Assembly: GCA_023145655.1 (NCBI GenBank) | Contig: JAGLDI010000168.1 | Coordinates: forward strand, 1 to 6,647 | DNA: 6,647 nucleotides | From: Desulfuromusa sp. | GTDB lineage: Bacteria; Desulfobacterota; Desulfuromonadia; Desulfuromonadales; Geopsychrobacteraceae | Direction of reading: 5' to 3' | Part shown: positions 1 through 5,603 of the stretch, piece after piece | Position numbering within the stretch: position 1 is the first letter of the stretch | How the letters are laid out: the number at the start of each line of letters is the position of its first letter | The notes under the pieces: generated by a model | Seen by the model: the letters and a program-made list of their open reading frames with translations, nothing else | Told to the model about the DNA's origin: nothing | Databases searched by the model: none | Made by a program: the position numbers and the translations under genes

Positions 1-1
1 T

Positions 2-1084
2 CTTCAGACCCTGAAAAAAAAGTTTGATCGTTTTCTGAACATGTTGCGGTCGGACTTGGATGAGTTTTGACCAGTTCAGGTGATTTAGTAACGGTCTGAT
101 TGTGCGCACCCGAAAAGTTTCTCTCTGGTAGCTTGCCGGAGTGATTTTATTGGTCAAATAATCGTTGGCGGTTTTTATACATTTCTCTCCCCAACCAGTT
201 TTCTCAATTGAGATCTTTTCCCCATCATCATAAATAGGTACCTGTCTGGTGCTGATAACGCCGTTTTTGTCGAGTTCAATCAGCAAGATACAACTGCTAC
301 GCTCGAAACGACTCCAGGTCATAATATCACCATTTTCCCAGTAGATATTATTGACGAAAAAGTTTCCCAATGAGTAGGCAATGGTGGTGTCCTGGTAGCA
401 TTCCATCCCCTGCAGAACATGCGGATGATGGCCTAGAATTAGGGTTGCTCCCGAATCGGCAAAAGTACGAGCCTGATCAATCTGCCGGGGAGAAGGGAAG
501 CGAAAGCGCTCTTCACCCCAATGGGGAGCGAGGACGATATGATCAATTTCTGTTTTCAGCTGTTCCATCTCTGCACAAATTGTCTCTGTATCTAAATGTG
601 GAACTCCACTTGTCGTCTGATCGGCAAACTGCTGCATGCCAGTCGCTTTATCAACTGCGGCTAGAAATGCGATACTGATGCCGTTAATGGTAAAAATAGC
701 GGGTGTCGCAGCTGCATTGATGTTGTGACCGGCTCCGAACGAAACAATCCCAAGTTTATTCAGCTTCTGTGTCGTTTTATCAAAACCTTCGTCAAACGCG
801 TCAAACGCATGATTATTGCTCAACGTGACCAGGTTGATACCTGCAGTCGTGAGTGATTGCAGCTGTTCATCGGTGGCAAAGACGCGTGGTTCGGAAGATA
901 TAGATTCTTTTCCGGGAAGGGTACATTCCAGATTGGCAAAAACAATATCGCAGGAAGAAAATAGCTCAACAATCTCTTCAGAAAGAGCTTCCATCCCGCG
1001 TCCGGGAGTTTTCGTACCGTAAGGAGTGGTCAGTAATAGATCCCCGACTGCGGCAAGGCGAATTTTCTGTTTTTTCACCGTCAT
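2..1084 (-). CDS. CapA family (PGA_cap) metallophosphatase-like protein, C-terminus cut by window edge
   Basis: The minus strand is open from the ATG at 1084 to the window edge, giving 361 residues without a stop. The CapA/PgsA (poly-gamma-glutamate capsule, PGA_cap) family has a calcineurin-like metallophosphatase fold, and its hallmark motifs occur in order: AVGDLLL (residues 12-18), ANLECTL (50-56), LSNNHAFD (88-95), APHWGEE (186-192), LGHHPHVLQG (217-226) and YSLGNFF (237-243). The Asp, Asn and His residues of these motifs are the expected metal ligands. No N-terminal signal or anchor is visible (MTVKKQKIRLAAVGD). An AAGGA sits 7 bases before the ATG and supports this start. It lies 85 bp downstream of the VanZ-like gene on the same strand, so co-transcription is plausible. 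Family members act in capsule or polyglutamate synthesis, but many in polysaccharide loci have no proven substrate, so the role here is inferred. Most of the family's usual length is present, so only a short C-terminal part is probably missing. Confidence 0.9.
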   Translation of the reverse strand, partial: MTVKKQKIRLAAVGDLLLTTPYGTKTPGRGMEALSEEIVELFSSCDIVFANLECTLPGKESISSEPRVFATDEQLQSLTTAGINLVTLSNNHAFDAFDEGFDKTTQKLNKLGIVSFGAGHNINAAATPAIFTINGISIAFLAAVDKATGMQQFADQTTSGVPHLDTETICAEMEQLKTEIDHIVLAPHWGEERFRFPSPRQIDQARTFADSGATLILGHHPHVLQGMECYQDTTIAYSLGNFFVNNIYWENGDIMTWSRFERSSCILLIELDKNGVISTRQVPIYDDGEKISIEKTGWGEKCIKTANDYLTNKITPASYQRETFRVRTIRPLLNHLNWSKLIQVRPQHVQKTIKLFFQGLK

Positions 1085-1114
1085 TAATCAATCCTTGCTG
1101 GTGCGGAATTGGTT

Positions 1115-1135
1115 ATCCGAATATTTGATTCGGAT
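1115..1135. repeat. Perfect 8-bp inverted repeat upstream of capA-like gene
   Basis: ATCCGAAT (1115-1122) and ATTCGGAT (1128-1135) form a perfect inverted repeat around a 5-base centre, in the 85-bp gap between the VanZ-like and CapA-like genes. There is no T-tract on the minus strand after it (the sequence continues AACCAATTCC), so it is not a standard intrinsic terminator. It could be an operator or an mRNA-processing hairpin. Function is unknown. Confidence 0.4.
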
Positions 1136-1169
1136 TGTATGCGAGGCAGAAACATTGCTATTCCTCAGA

Positions 1170-2060
1170 TCATATAACAGTGCGTTGCAGGTACAAACGC
1201 CAAAACTTTAGCACAAGGATTGCCAGCAAAATCCCAACCCAATTGGCCAGCAGATTGCTGAGGTTCATGACACGTGACGCGATAAAAAGCTTTCCCAGTT
1301 CGAGTACGGCAGCAAACAGAAAGCAGATTGTGGCTGCGTGCAGGCGGCTCCGTTGTTTTTTGTTTTGACCGCCCCAGTGTAGTGCCAGGATAGTCAGAAC
1401 CATATAGACGAAGATATGGTTAACCAGCCACCAGTGCCAGGGATGCTGAGAAAAGCCATTAATGATGTTGAATTTCGATGATTTGATGCTGCGCCAGACC
1501 TGGGATAGTAGGAGTGTCGGTAAAAATGGTGCTAATGCGTCCGCTGCGATCAAAGCAGCAAAGAGCAGGGTGAAAATATCCAGAGGACTGTGTTGCCAGC
1601 GGCGACTAATCCAGTCGCAGGATTTATGCCAGGACCATTGACCGTAACGGGCACCAATGTAGCTGCCAATAAACCCGCTGAGCGAATTCATGACCCAGTC
1701 TGTCACGCTGGCTGTTCGCGAAAATGTTGCAGCTTGGGCAGTTTCAACAGCCAGGCTGGTTAACGAACAAAAAACAAAAGCAAAAAAACAGCATTTAAAC
1801 CACGAGGTCCATTTGTTGTTTAATTGCGCTGCAATCAGAAATCCAAGGGGAATATAAAGGATGAGATTGCTGAGAATATCTGATCCGCTGACGCGAGCGT
1901 GGGGGTTGATCGGCCAATGGCTGAGTGCGCGGTTGAGTGCCCACTTGAAATCTGTGGCAAAGTTAAAGTCGTATGGCATCAGACTGGCGTAGACCAGCAG
2001 CAGGAAGTAGCTTAGTGTAAGAGAAGCTAAAACAGATTTTTTAATATTTTTGTGATTCAT
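1170..2060 (-). CDS. VanZ-like family integral membrane protein with two VanZ-like halves
   Basis: This is a 296-residue hydrophobic protein with about seven or eight predicted membrane segments (roughly 10-29, 63-80, 89-108, 126-138, 160-184, 214-229, 242-258 and 268-286). It resembles the VanZ-like family: the N-terminal YASLMPYDF, the DILSNLILYIPLGFL segment, and E106-x7-SR(114-115)-x5-D121-x3-N125-x3-G129. The same spacing recurs in the second half as E254, SR(262-263), N269, N273, G276, which points to an internal duplication. VanZ-like proteins are frequent in exosortase/exopolysaccharide loci; their biochemical role there is unknown, and teicoplanin resistance should not be assumed. 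The ATG at 2060 was chosen; an in-frame TTG at 2072 would add four residues but overlaps the -35 box of the divergent promoter. Neither start has a clear Shine-Dalgarno sequence. It is divergent from wecB and lies upstream of the CapA-like gene. Confidence 0.85.
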   Translation of the reverse strand: MNHKNIKKSVLASLTLSYFLLLVYASLMPYDFNFATDFKWALNRALSHWPINPHARVSGSDILSNLILYIPLGFLIAAQLNNKWTSWFKCCFFAFVFCSLTSLAVETAQAATFSRTASVTDWVMNSLSGFIGSYIGARYGQWSWHKSCDWISRRWQHSPLDIFTLLFAALIAADALAPFLPTLLLSQVWRSIKSSKFNIINGFSQHPWHWWLVNHIFVYMVLTILALHWGGQNKKQRSRLHAATICFLFAAVLELGKLFIASRVMNLSNLLANWVGILLAILVLKFWRLYLQRTVI

Positions 2061-2065
2061 AGCGG

Positions 2066-2094
2066 TTGACAATGTATCATTAAGTGTTGATAAT
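2066..2094 (+). promoter_or_regulatory. Near-consensus sigma70 promoter for wecB
   Basis: TTGACA (2066-2071) is separated by exactly 17 bp from GATAAT (2089-2094), a perfect -35 and a 5/6 -10 match pointing toward wecB. Transcription should start near 2101-2103, leaving an untranslated leader of about 58 bases. The -35 box lies within 12 bp of the divergent VanZ-like start codon, so polymerase bound here could interfere with expression in the other direction. Inferred from sequence only. Confidence 0.7.
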
Positions 2095-2159
2095 TTAAAC
2101 CCATAAAACTACGACTATAAGAGAAGCAATAAATATTCAACAACAATTGTGGAGATTAT

Positions 2160-3272
2160 GTGAAACGTTTAAAGATTATCAATATTGTCGGTGCGCGTCC
2201 CAACTTCATGAAAATGGCTCCAATCATCGAAGCTATGAATCACTATCCTGATCAAATCGAACATCTGCTGGTTCATACCGGTCAACATTATGATGAGAAG
2301 ATGAGCCAATCTTTTTTTGTCGATCTGGGGATGCCGAAACCCAATATCAATCTGGAAGTGGGTTCAGGGTCACACGCTGAACAGACCGCTAAAATCATGG
2401 TTGCGTTTGAGCAAGTGTGTCTTCGGGAAAATCCTGATCTGGTGATTGTCGTTGGTGATGTCAATTCAACCATGGCCTGCACCATTACGGCAAAAAAGCT
2501 TGGAATCAGGGTGGCGCATGTTGAGGCGGGTCTGCGTTCTCGGGATATGTCAATGCCGGAGGAGATTAATCGCCTCTGCACCGATGTCCTCTGTGACTAC
2601 CTGTTTACCACCGATCATTTTGCCGATGAAAACCTGGCCGCAGAAGGTGTCCCGTCCGAAAAGGTCTTTTTTGTTGGCAACGTGATGATTGATACGTTGC
2701 TGAAACATCGGGCGATGGCAGAAAAATCAGCATTTAGCGAGAAACTCGGGGTGCTGCCCGGCGGTTATGCAACCTTAACCATGCATCGTCCCGGTAATGT
2801 TGATGATAAGAAGATTCTGCAGTCGATCCTTGAAGCTCTAAAAGAAATATCGCTCCGGTTGCCGATTATTTTTCCGATTCATCCACGCACCAGAAAAATG
2901 GCTGAACAATTTGGATTGTCACATTTCTTCAATTCCGGCGATAAAGTTGAGGGGATCTGGATTACTGAGCCTCTTGGCTACCTGGAGTTTCTCAATTTGA
3001 ACATGAATGCTAAACTGGTGCTCACTGACAGCGGCGGCTTGCAGGAAGAGACAACGGTTCTGGGTGTCCCCTGTATCACCATGCGTCCCAATACGGAACG
3101 ACCAATTACTTGTGAGGTTGGTTCCAATATCATGGTTGGTAACGATAAAGATGTTATCCTTCAGGAAGCATTTAAAATCTTCGATGGGGAAGCGCCTGAA
3201 GGGGAAATCCCTGAAAAATGGGATGGTAAGGCAGCTGAGCGGATTGTTAAAATTTTGCTGGCGCAGGAGTGA
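2160..3272 (+). CDS. wecB: UDP-N-acetylglucosamine 2-epimerase (non-hydrolysing)
   Basis: The 370-residue product is full length for the WecB/MnaA family, cytoplasmic enzymes that interconvert UDP-GlcNAc and UDP-ManNAc for surface polysaccharides. Family motifs run along the whole protein: GARPNFMK (11-18), HTGQHYDEKMS (39-49), GDVNST (99-104, with D100), HVEAGLRS (120-127, with E122), PEEINR (133-138), TMHRPGNVD (207-215, with H209), HPRT (241-244), TDSGGLQEE (289-297) and MRPNTERP (308-315). D100, E122, a glutamate at 134/135 and H209 match the catalytic acids and histidine known in this family. The start is a GTG: GGAG at 2151-2154 lies 5 bases before it, whereas the overlapping ATG at 2158 is followed at once by TGA. 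It has its own strong promoter. In this setting it most likely feeds ManNAc-type precursors to the exopolysaccharide associated with the exosortase locus. Confidence 0.96.
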   Translation: MKRLKIINIVGARPNFMKMAPIIEAMNHYPDQIEHLLVHTGQHYDEKMSQSFFVDLGMPKPNINLEVGSGSHAEQTAKIMVAFEQVCLRENPDLVIVVGDVNSTMACTITAKKLGIRVAHVEAGLRSRDMSMPEEINRLCTDVLCDYLFTTDHFADENLAAEGVPSEKVFFVGNVMIDTLLKHRAMAEKSAFSEKLGVLPGGYATLTMHRPGNVDDKKILQSILEALKEISLRLPIIFPIHPRTRKMAEQFGLSHFFNSGDKVEGIWITEPLGYLEFLNLNMNAKLVLTDSGGLQEETTVLGVPCITMRPNTERPITCEVGSNIMVGNDKDVILQEAFKIFDGEAPEGEIPEKWDGKAAERIVKILLAQE

Positions 3273-3319
3273 AAAAAAAGGATGCTTTGCGGTGTGCTTT
3301 TGACGATATTGTTTTAGAC

Positions 3320-3336
3320 TCCTGTTTTTGACAGGA
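3320..3336. repeat. Short hairpin TCCTGT/ACAGGA 3' of wecB
   Basis: A perfect 6-bp inverted repeat, TCCTGT (3320-3325) and ACAGGA (3331-3336), encloses a 5-base loop about 50 bases after the wecB stop. No T-run follows on either strand, so it is probably not the terminator itself. It may protect the 3' end of the mRNA or be chance. Confidence 0.3.
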
Positions 3337-3338
3337 TG

Positions 3339-3358
3339 AAAATCTGATAAAATCTGAT
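3339..3358 (+). repeat. Two perfect tandem copies of a 10-bp unit
   Basis: AAAATCTGAT occurs twice back to back (3339-3348 and 3349-3358) in the wecB downstream region. It could be a slippage duplication in non-coding DNA or a pair of protein-binding half-sites on one helical turn (10-bp phasing). No function can be assigned. Confidence 0.6.
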
Positions 3359-3366
3359 TGAAGGTC

Positions 3367-3391
3367 AAAATCAGTAAGACTGTTTTTTTTT
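3367..3391 (+). terminator. Candidate intrinsic terminator of wecB
   Basis: CAGT (3372-3375), AAG loop, ACTG (3379-3382) is followed directly by nine T residues (3383-3391). A preceding A-run (3367-3370) can extend the stem by pairing with the T-run across one bulged T. The GC content of the stem is low, so this would be a weak terminator. It is the only hairpin plus T-tract seen between wecB and the next gene. Confidence 0.45.
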
Positions 3392-3481
3392 GGGTGGGGC
3401 TTAACATCAGACCTTAACCGCTTTTATCCCGTCAAAAAAAGATTTTAAAGGTTTTTGAACCGGATATGTTGGGCTGGTCAG

Positions 3482-3496
3482 TAGCACCTGCTTTGT
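3482..3496 (+). promoter_or_regulatory. Possible sigma54-type (-24/-12) promoter for the acyltransferase gene
   Basis: TAGCAC (3482-3487), five bases, then TTGT (3493-3496) resembles TGGCAC-N5-TTGC with the correct spacing. However, one G of the -24 GG and the C of the -12 GC are replaced. A start near 3508 would give a leader of about 35 bases. PrsR, the partner of PrsK, is known as a sigma54-activator-type regulator of PEP-CTERM genes, so the location makes sense, but the two mismatches fall at key positions. Low-confidence inference. Confidence 0.25.
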
Positions 3497-3543
3497 GGAA
3501 AAGTAAACCAGGTTAACTGTACTTGTCGCAATAATAGTCGTTA

Positions 3544-4338
3544 ATGGATCCATCTATAAATTTGAAATTTATGATCACAAAATTTACTTCAAAAATAGCC
3601 CGCTACCGTGAACTGCTAGTGTTGCACAAACATTTTCGCAACTATTTCCAGGTGGTTCCGGCACTGACCCCCGAGTTGATCAAAGAAGCCCAGATGCTTC
3701 GTCATGATGTCTATTGCTGCGAGCTTGGCTGGGAGCCAGTTCAAAATGATGGCCTCGAAAAAGATGAGCATGATGAGCGGGCAATTCATTGCCTCCTAAA
3801 GGCGGTGCGTAGTCAACGTTATATTGGCTGTGTCCGATTGGTTTTGCCATCGGGTACTGATCCAGCATGTCTGTTTCCGATTCAGGAGGCCTGTGCCGGA
3901 AAACTGGAGGAAGGACATCCAGATTACGAAGCAACTTCTCGCGGAGAGGTTGCCGAAGTTTCACGCTTGGCGATCATATCTGACTATCGCAGACGGAGGC
4001 ATGAACATGACCGACCGATAGGGATTGCGGAAGAGGATTATAGTTTGCGCGGGAAAAGGCGCTTTCCCTATATCCCCGTAGGTCTCTATATCGGTATGTT
4101 GTATTTGGCCTCCTATCACGGAATTAAATCACTCTATATATTAACAGAGCCTCTTTTGGCCGTTCATTTCAGCCGTCTCGGGGGCAACCTTAAACCGGTC
4201 GGTGGTGCGATTGAGCATCGAGGTAGAAGAAAGCCTTATCTCTTGGATGTTGAAGAGGTATTAAAGGGGTCGAGTTTATTTCTTCGACCATTACTTAGGA
4301 CTATCCGGAAAGATGTCTACAGGCAATTAAATGGATAA
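3544..4338 (+). CDS. PEP-CTERM/exosortase system-associated acyltransferase (autoinducer-synthase-like GNAT)
   Basis: The 264-residue protein resembles the exosortase-associated acyltransferase family, relatives of LuxI-type acyl-homoserine-lactone synthases and FeeM-type N-acyl amino acid synthases with a GNAT fold. Visible landmarks: LRHDVYCCELGWEP (52-65), matching the Arg-x-x-Val-Tyr/Phe ... Leu-Gly-Trp N-terminal signature; the acidic stretch EKDEHDE (72-78); GCVRLVLP (95-102), the strand that in GNATs packs against the acyl donor; and EVSRLAI (138-144), the family's conserved core motif. Such enzymes usually take an acyl chain from acyl-ACP and join it to an amino compound; the acceptor here is unknown. 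No signal peptide is seen, so it is likely cytoplasmic. The start is uncertain: the ATG at 3544 and an in-frame ATG at 3571 both lack a Shine-Dalgarno sequence. Its position between wecB and the exosortase operon agrees with the family's known linkage. Confidence 0.88.
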   Translation: MDPSINLKFMITKFTSKIARYRELLVLHKHFRNYFQVVPALTPELIKEAQMLRHDVYCCELGWEPVQNDGLEKDEHDERAIHCLLKAVRSQRYIGCVRLVLPSGTDPACLFPIQEACAGKLEEGHPDYEATSRGEVAEVSRLAIISDYRRRRHEHDRPIGIAEEDYSLRGKRRFPYIPVGLYIGMLYLASYHGIKSLYILTEPLLAVHFSRLGGNLKPVGGAIEHRGRRKPYLLDVEEVLKGSSLFLRPLLRTIRKDVYRQLNG

Positions 4339-4420
4339 CTTGTGATGTCTTGGTAATTATTTATTAAAGTTTTGTAGCATTACGATGTGGCAGCTGTTAT
4401 CATGAAATTAACTTATGCTT

Positions 4421-4551
4421 GAGCCTCTTGCAAAAGTCGTCACCCTCGTGAAAACGGGGATCCAGTTTTTTGATAAACCCAGAAAATCTCTGGATTCCCG
4501 CCTGCGCGGGAATGACGGTGACTGGAGGTTAAAGGGTTTTGCAAGAACCTC
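4421..4551. repeat. MITE-like palindromic element with ATTCCC-N8-GGGAAT core
   Basis: Terminal inverted repeats of 15 bp (4421-4435 and 4537-4551; 13 of 15 match, sharing CTTGCAAAA) enclose two arms of 28 bp (4438-4465 and 4490-4517). The arms are inverted copies of each other at 20 of 28 positions, sharing CGTCA and ATCCAG ends. The right arm contains a perfect 8-bp stem with 4-base loop (4494-4513) that fits ATTCCC-N8-GGGAAT, the consensus of the Neisseria dRS3 repeat; the left arm is a decayed version. No transposase and no obvious target duplication are present. It is likely a dispersed non-autonomous repeat; the folded RNA could also shape read-through between the flanking genes. Confidence 0.75.
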
Positions 4552-4569
4552 ACTTTAGAAAACAAGTTT

Positions 4570-4676
4570 GAAGGTGTTTAGCCTATTAGGTTTGAAACCT
4601 AACAACCTTCAGTCTAGCAGCCTGTCGGTCTATCAATGAACTGGCTGCTAGACCGCTAACCACCTAATGAAAGGCT
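4570..4676. repeat. Nested inverted-repeat element with alternative stems
   Basis: Outer arms AGCCTATTAGGT (4580-4591) and ACCTAAT-GAA-AGGCT (4662-4676) pair except for a 3-base bulge. Inside, GTCTAGCAGCC (4612-4622) and GGCTGCTAGAC (4643-4653) are a perfect 11-bp inverted repeat with a 20-base loop. The left outer arm also overlaps a second palindrome, TTAGGTTT-G-AAACCTAA (4586-4602), itself flanked by GAAGGT (4570-4575) and ACCTTC (4605-4610). A further 7-bp stem, CGGTCTA (4626-4632) with TAGACCG (4649-4655), competes with the 11-bp stem for the same bases. It is either the end or remnant of a mobile or repeat element, or a folded leader region upstream of the exosortase operon. It ends about 80 bp before the exosortase start. 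Confidence 0.65.
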
Positions 4677-4754
4677 CAGCGGTGATATTTGGATACTTAG
4701 ACAATTCAATGACTAGTGCTATTTGCCGACACCATCGTGGCTACGCAGGATAAG

Positions 4755-5579
4755 ATGAAGAGTAAACATAATCTACCACTTTTAGCTCTAGTGCTCCTCG
4801 CCATTATCGGTCTTTATGCCCCCATATTGCAGGGGTTGTATTTTGATTGGCTCAATGATCCCAACTATTCCCATGGATTTCTTGTCCCACTGATATCAGC
4901 ATATTTTATTTCACAAAAAACAGACGAATTACAGGCTCTTGAGATTCGCCCTGCGAACTCCGGGATAATCTTGATTCTCTTTTCCTTGTTGCTACTGATT
5001 GCTGGTGTTGCTACCCAGGTCTATTTTGCCCGACGAACCTCATTGATTTTTCTGCTGGCGGGAATCATCATTTTTCTTTATGGCTGGCGGTGGTTAAAGG
5101 GGCTCGCACTGCCGGTTTCGTTTCTCTTTTTTATGATACCGCTACCCTATATCGTTTATGATTCACTTGCCTTCCCGCTGAAACTATTTGTCGCCAAATT
5201 TTCAGTTATCACTTTGCAATTGATGGGGGTCGTTGTTCTGCGTGAAGGAAATATTATCATGTTTCCGCAGACGGTCCTGGAAGTTGCTGATGCCTGTAGT
5301 GGTTTGCGTTCACTGATGTCGCTTCTGGCTCTGGGAGTTGCTTTGGCGGTTTTTTCACAAAAGCAGAATTCACGGCGGATTGTGCTGATTCTTTTGACCA
5401 TCCCAATTGCTATTTTTACAAATATGATCCGGGTTATTGGTACCGGTTTTCTGGCTCAGTATTATGGTTCCGCAGCAGCGGAGGGTTTTTTTCATGAATT
5501 TGCCGGCATGGGGGTGTTTCTGCTGGCAATGATTCTATTATTTCTCAGCAGTGGTTTCTTACGGAAGGTCTGGCCGTAA
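4755..5579 (+). CDS. xrtA: Exosortase A (PEP-CTERM sorting transpeptidase)
   Basis: The 274-residue inner-membrane protein has about eight hydrophobic segments (approximately 8-29, 41-53, 70-87, 95-111, 116-130, 184-200, 208-225 and 252-270), as expected for EpsH-type exosortases. These enzymes recognise the C-terminal PEP-CTERM signal of exported proteins and cleave it in a sortase-like reaction. The three conserved active-site residues are present: Cys181 in ADACSGLRSL, Arg226 in NMIRVIGTG and His247 in FFHEFAG. The family's SHGFLVPL (39-46) and FMIPLPY (126-132) segments are also visible. The ATG at 4755 is chosen because AGGA (4747-4750) lies 4 bases upstream and the membrane segment then starts normally; the in-frame GTG at 4716 would add 13 atypical residues. 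Its stop is followed directly by EpsI and then by a PrsK-like kinase, an order typical of type A systems. Subtype A rests mainly on that context. Confidence 0.93.
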   Translation: MKSKHNLPLLALVLLAIIGLYAPILQGLYFDWLNDPNYSHGFLVPLISAYFISQKTDELQALEIRPANSGIILILFSLLLLIAGVATQVYFARRTSLIFLLAGIIIFLYGWRWLKGLALPVSFLFFMIPLPYIVYDSLAFPLKLFVAKFSVITLQLMGVVVLREGNIIMFPQTVLEVADACSGLRSLMSLLALGVALAVFSQKQNSRRIVLILLTIPIAIFTNMIRVIGTGFLAQYYGSAAAEGFFHEFAGMGVFLLAMILLFLSSGFLRKVWP

Positions 5580-5603
5580 ATGGTTACGGAGGACAAGGTT
5601 TTT

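Larger units (their letters stand above)
3273..3543. other. Non-coding spacer between wecB and the acyltransferase gene (271 bp)
   Basis: No convincing gene is present on either strand. The left half holds the short hairpin, the 10-bp tandem repeat and the terminator-like hairpin with T-run listed separately. The right half holds an imperfect inverted repeat (ATCC...TCAAAAA at 3426-3438 against TTTTTGA...GGAT at 3452-3465) and a possible sigma54-type site at 3482-3496. No clear sigma70 promoter was found in front of the acyltransferase, and the start codon has no recognisable ribosome binding site. Confidence 0.6.
4339..4754. other. Non-coding gap packed with palindromic DNA, 416 bp
   Basis: No convincing coding region lies here. 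A GTG at 4716 opens the exosortase frame, but it lacks a ribosome binding site and is rejected in favour of 4755. The first 80 bases (4339-4420) are AT-rich with nothing recognisable, including no hairpin followed by T-run after the acyltransferase stop. Then come the two palindromic elements at 4421-4551 and 4570-4676. The last about 75 bases should hold the exosortase operon promoter, but no good -35/-10 pair was seen. Confidence 0.6.

Noticed and set aside
370..1211. Several plus-strand open frames opposite the capA-like gene
   Set aside because: They are antisense to a minus-strand frame with a full set of CapA motifs, have no ribosome binding sites and low-complexity, unfamiliar products.
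1170..2060. Teicoplanin/glycopeptide resistance assigned from VanZ similarity
   Set aside because: VanZ-like membrane proteins are common in Gram-negative polysaccharide loci, and no other van genes are present here.
2114..2143. Possible promoter for the VanZ-like gene on the minus strand (TTGTTG, 18 bp, TATAGT)
   Set aside because: The -35 box is poor and the spacing is not ideal; similar matches are expected by chance in this AT-rich stretch.
3320..3336. TCCTGT/ACAGGA hairpin as the wecB terminator
   Set aside because: No T-run follows the stem; the hairpin at 3372-3382 with nine Ts is a better candidate.
2919..3407. Minus-strand open frame of 162 codons opposite the wecB 3' end
   Set aside because: It lies mostly antisense to the conserved C-terminal half of the epimerase; no family resemblance or start signal was seen.
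4421..4676. CRISPR array or tRNA/ncRNA gene in the repeat-rich gap
   Set aside because: The repeats are inverted rather than regularly spaced direct repeats, and no tRNA-like cloverleaf or known RNA signature was recognised.
4716..4754. GTG at 4716 as the exosortase start
   Set aside because: No Shine-Dalgarno sequence precedes it, the 13 extra residues are atypical before the first membrane segment, and the ATG at 4755 has AGGA at a usable distance.
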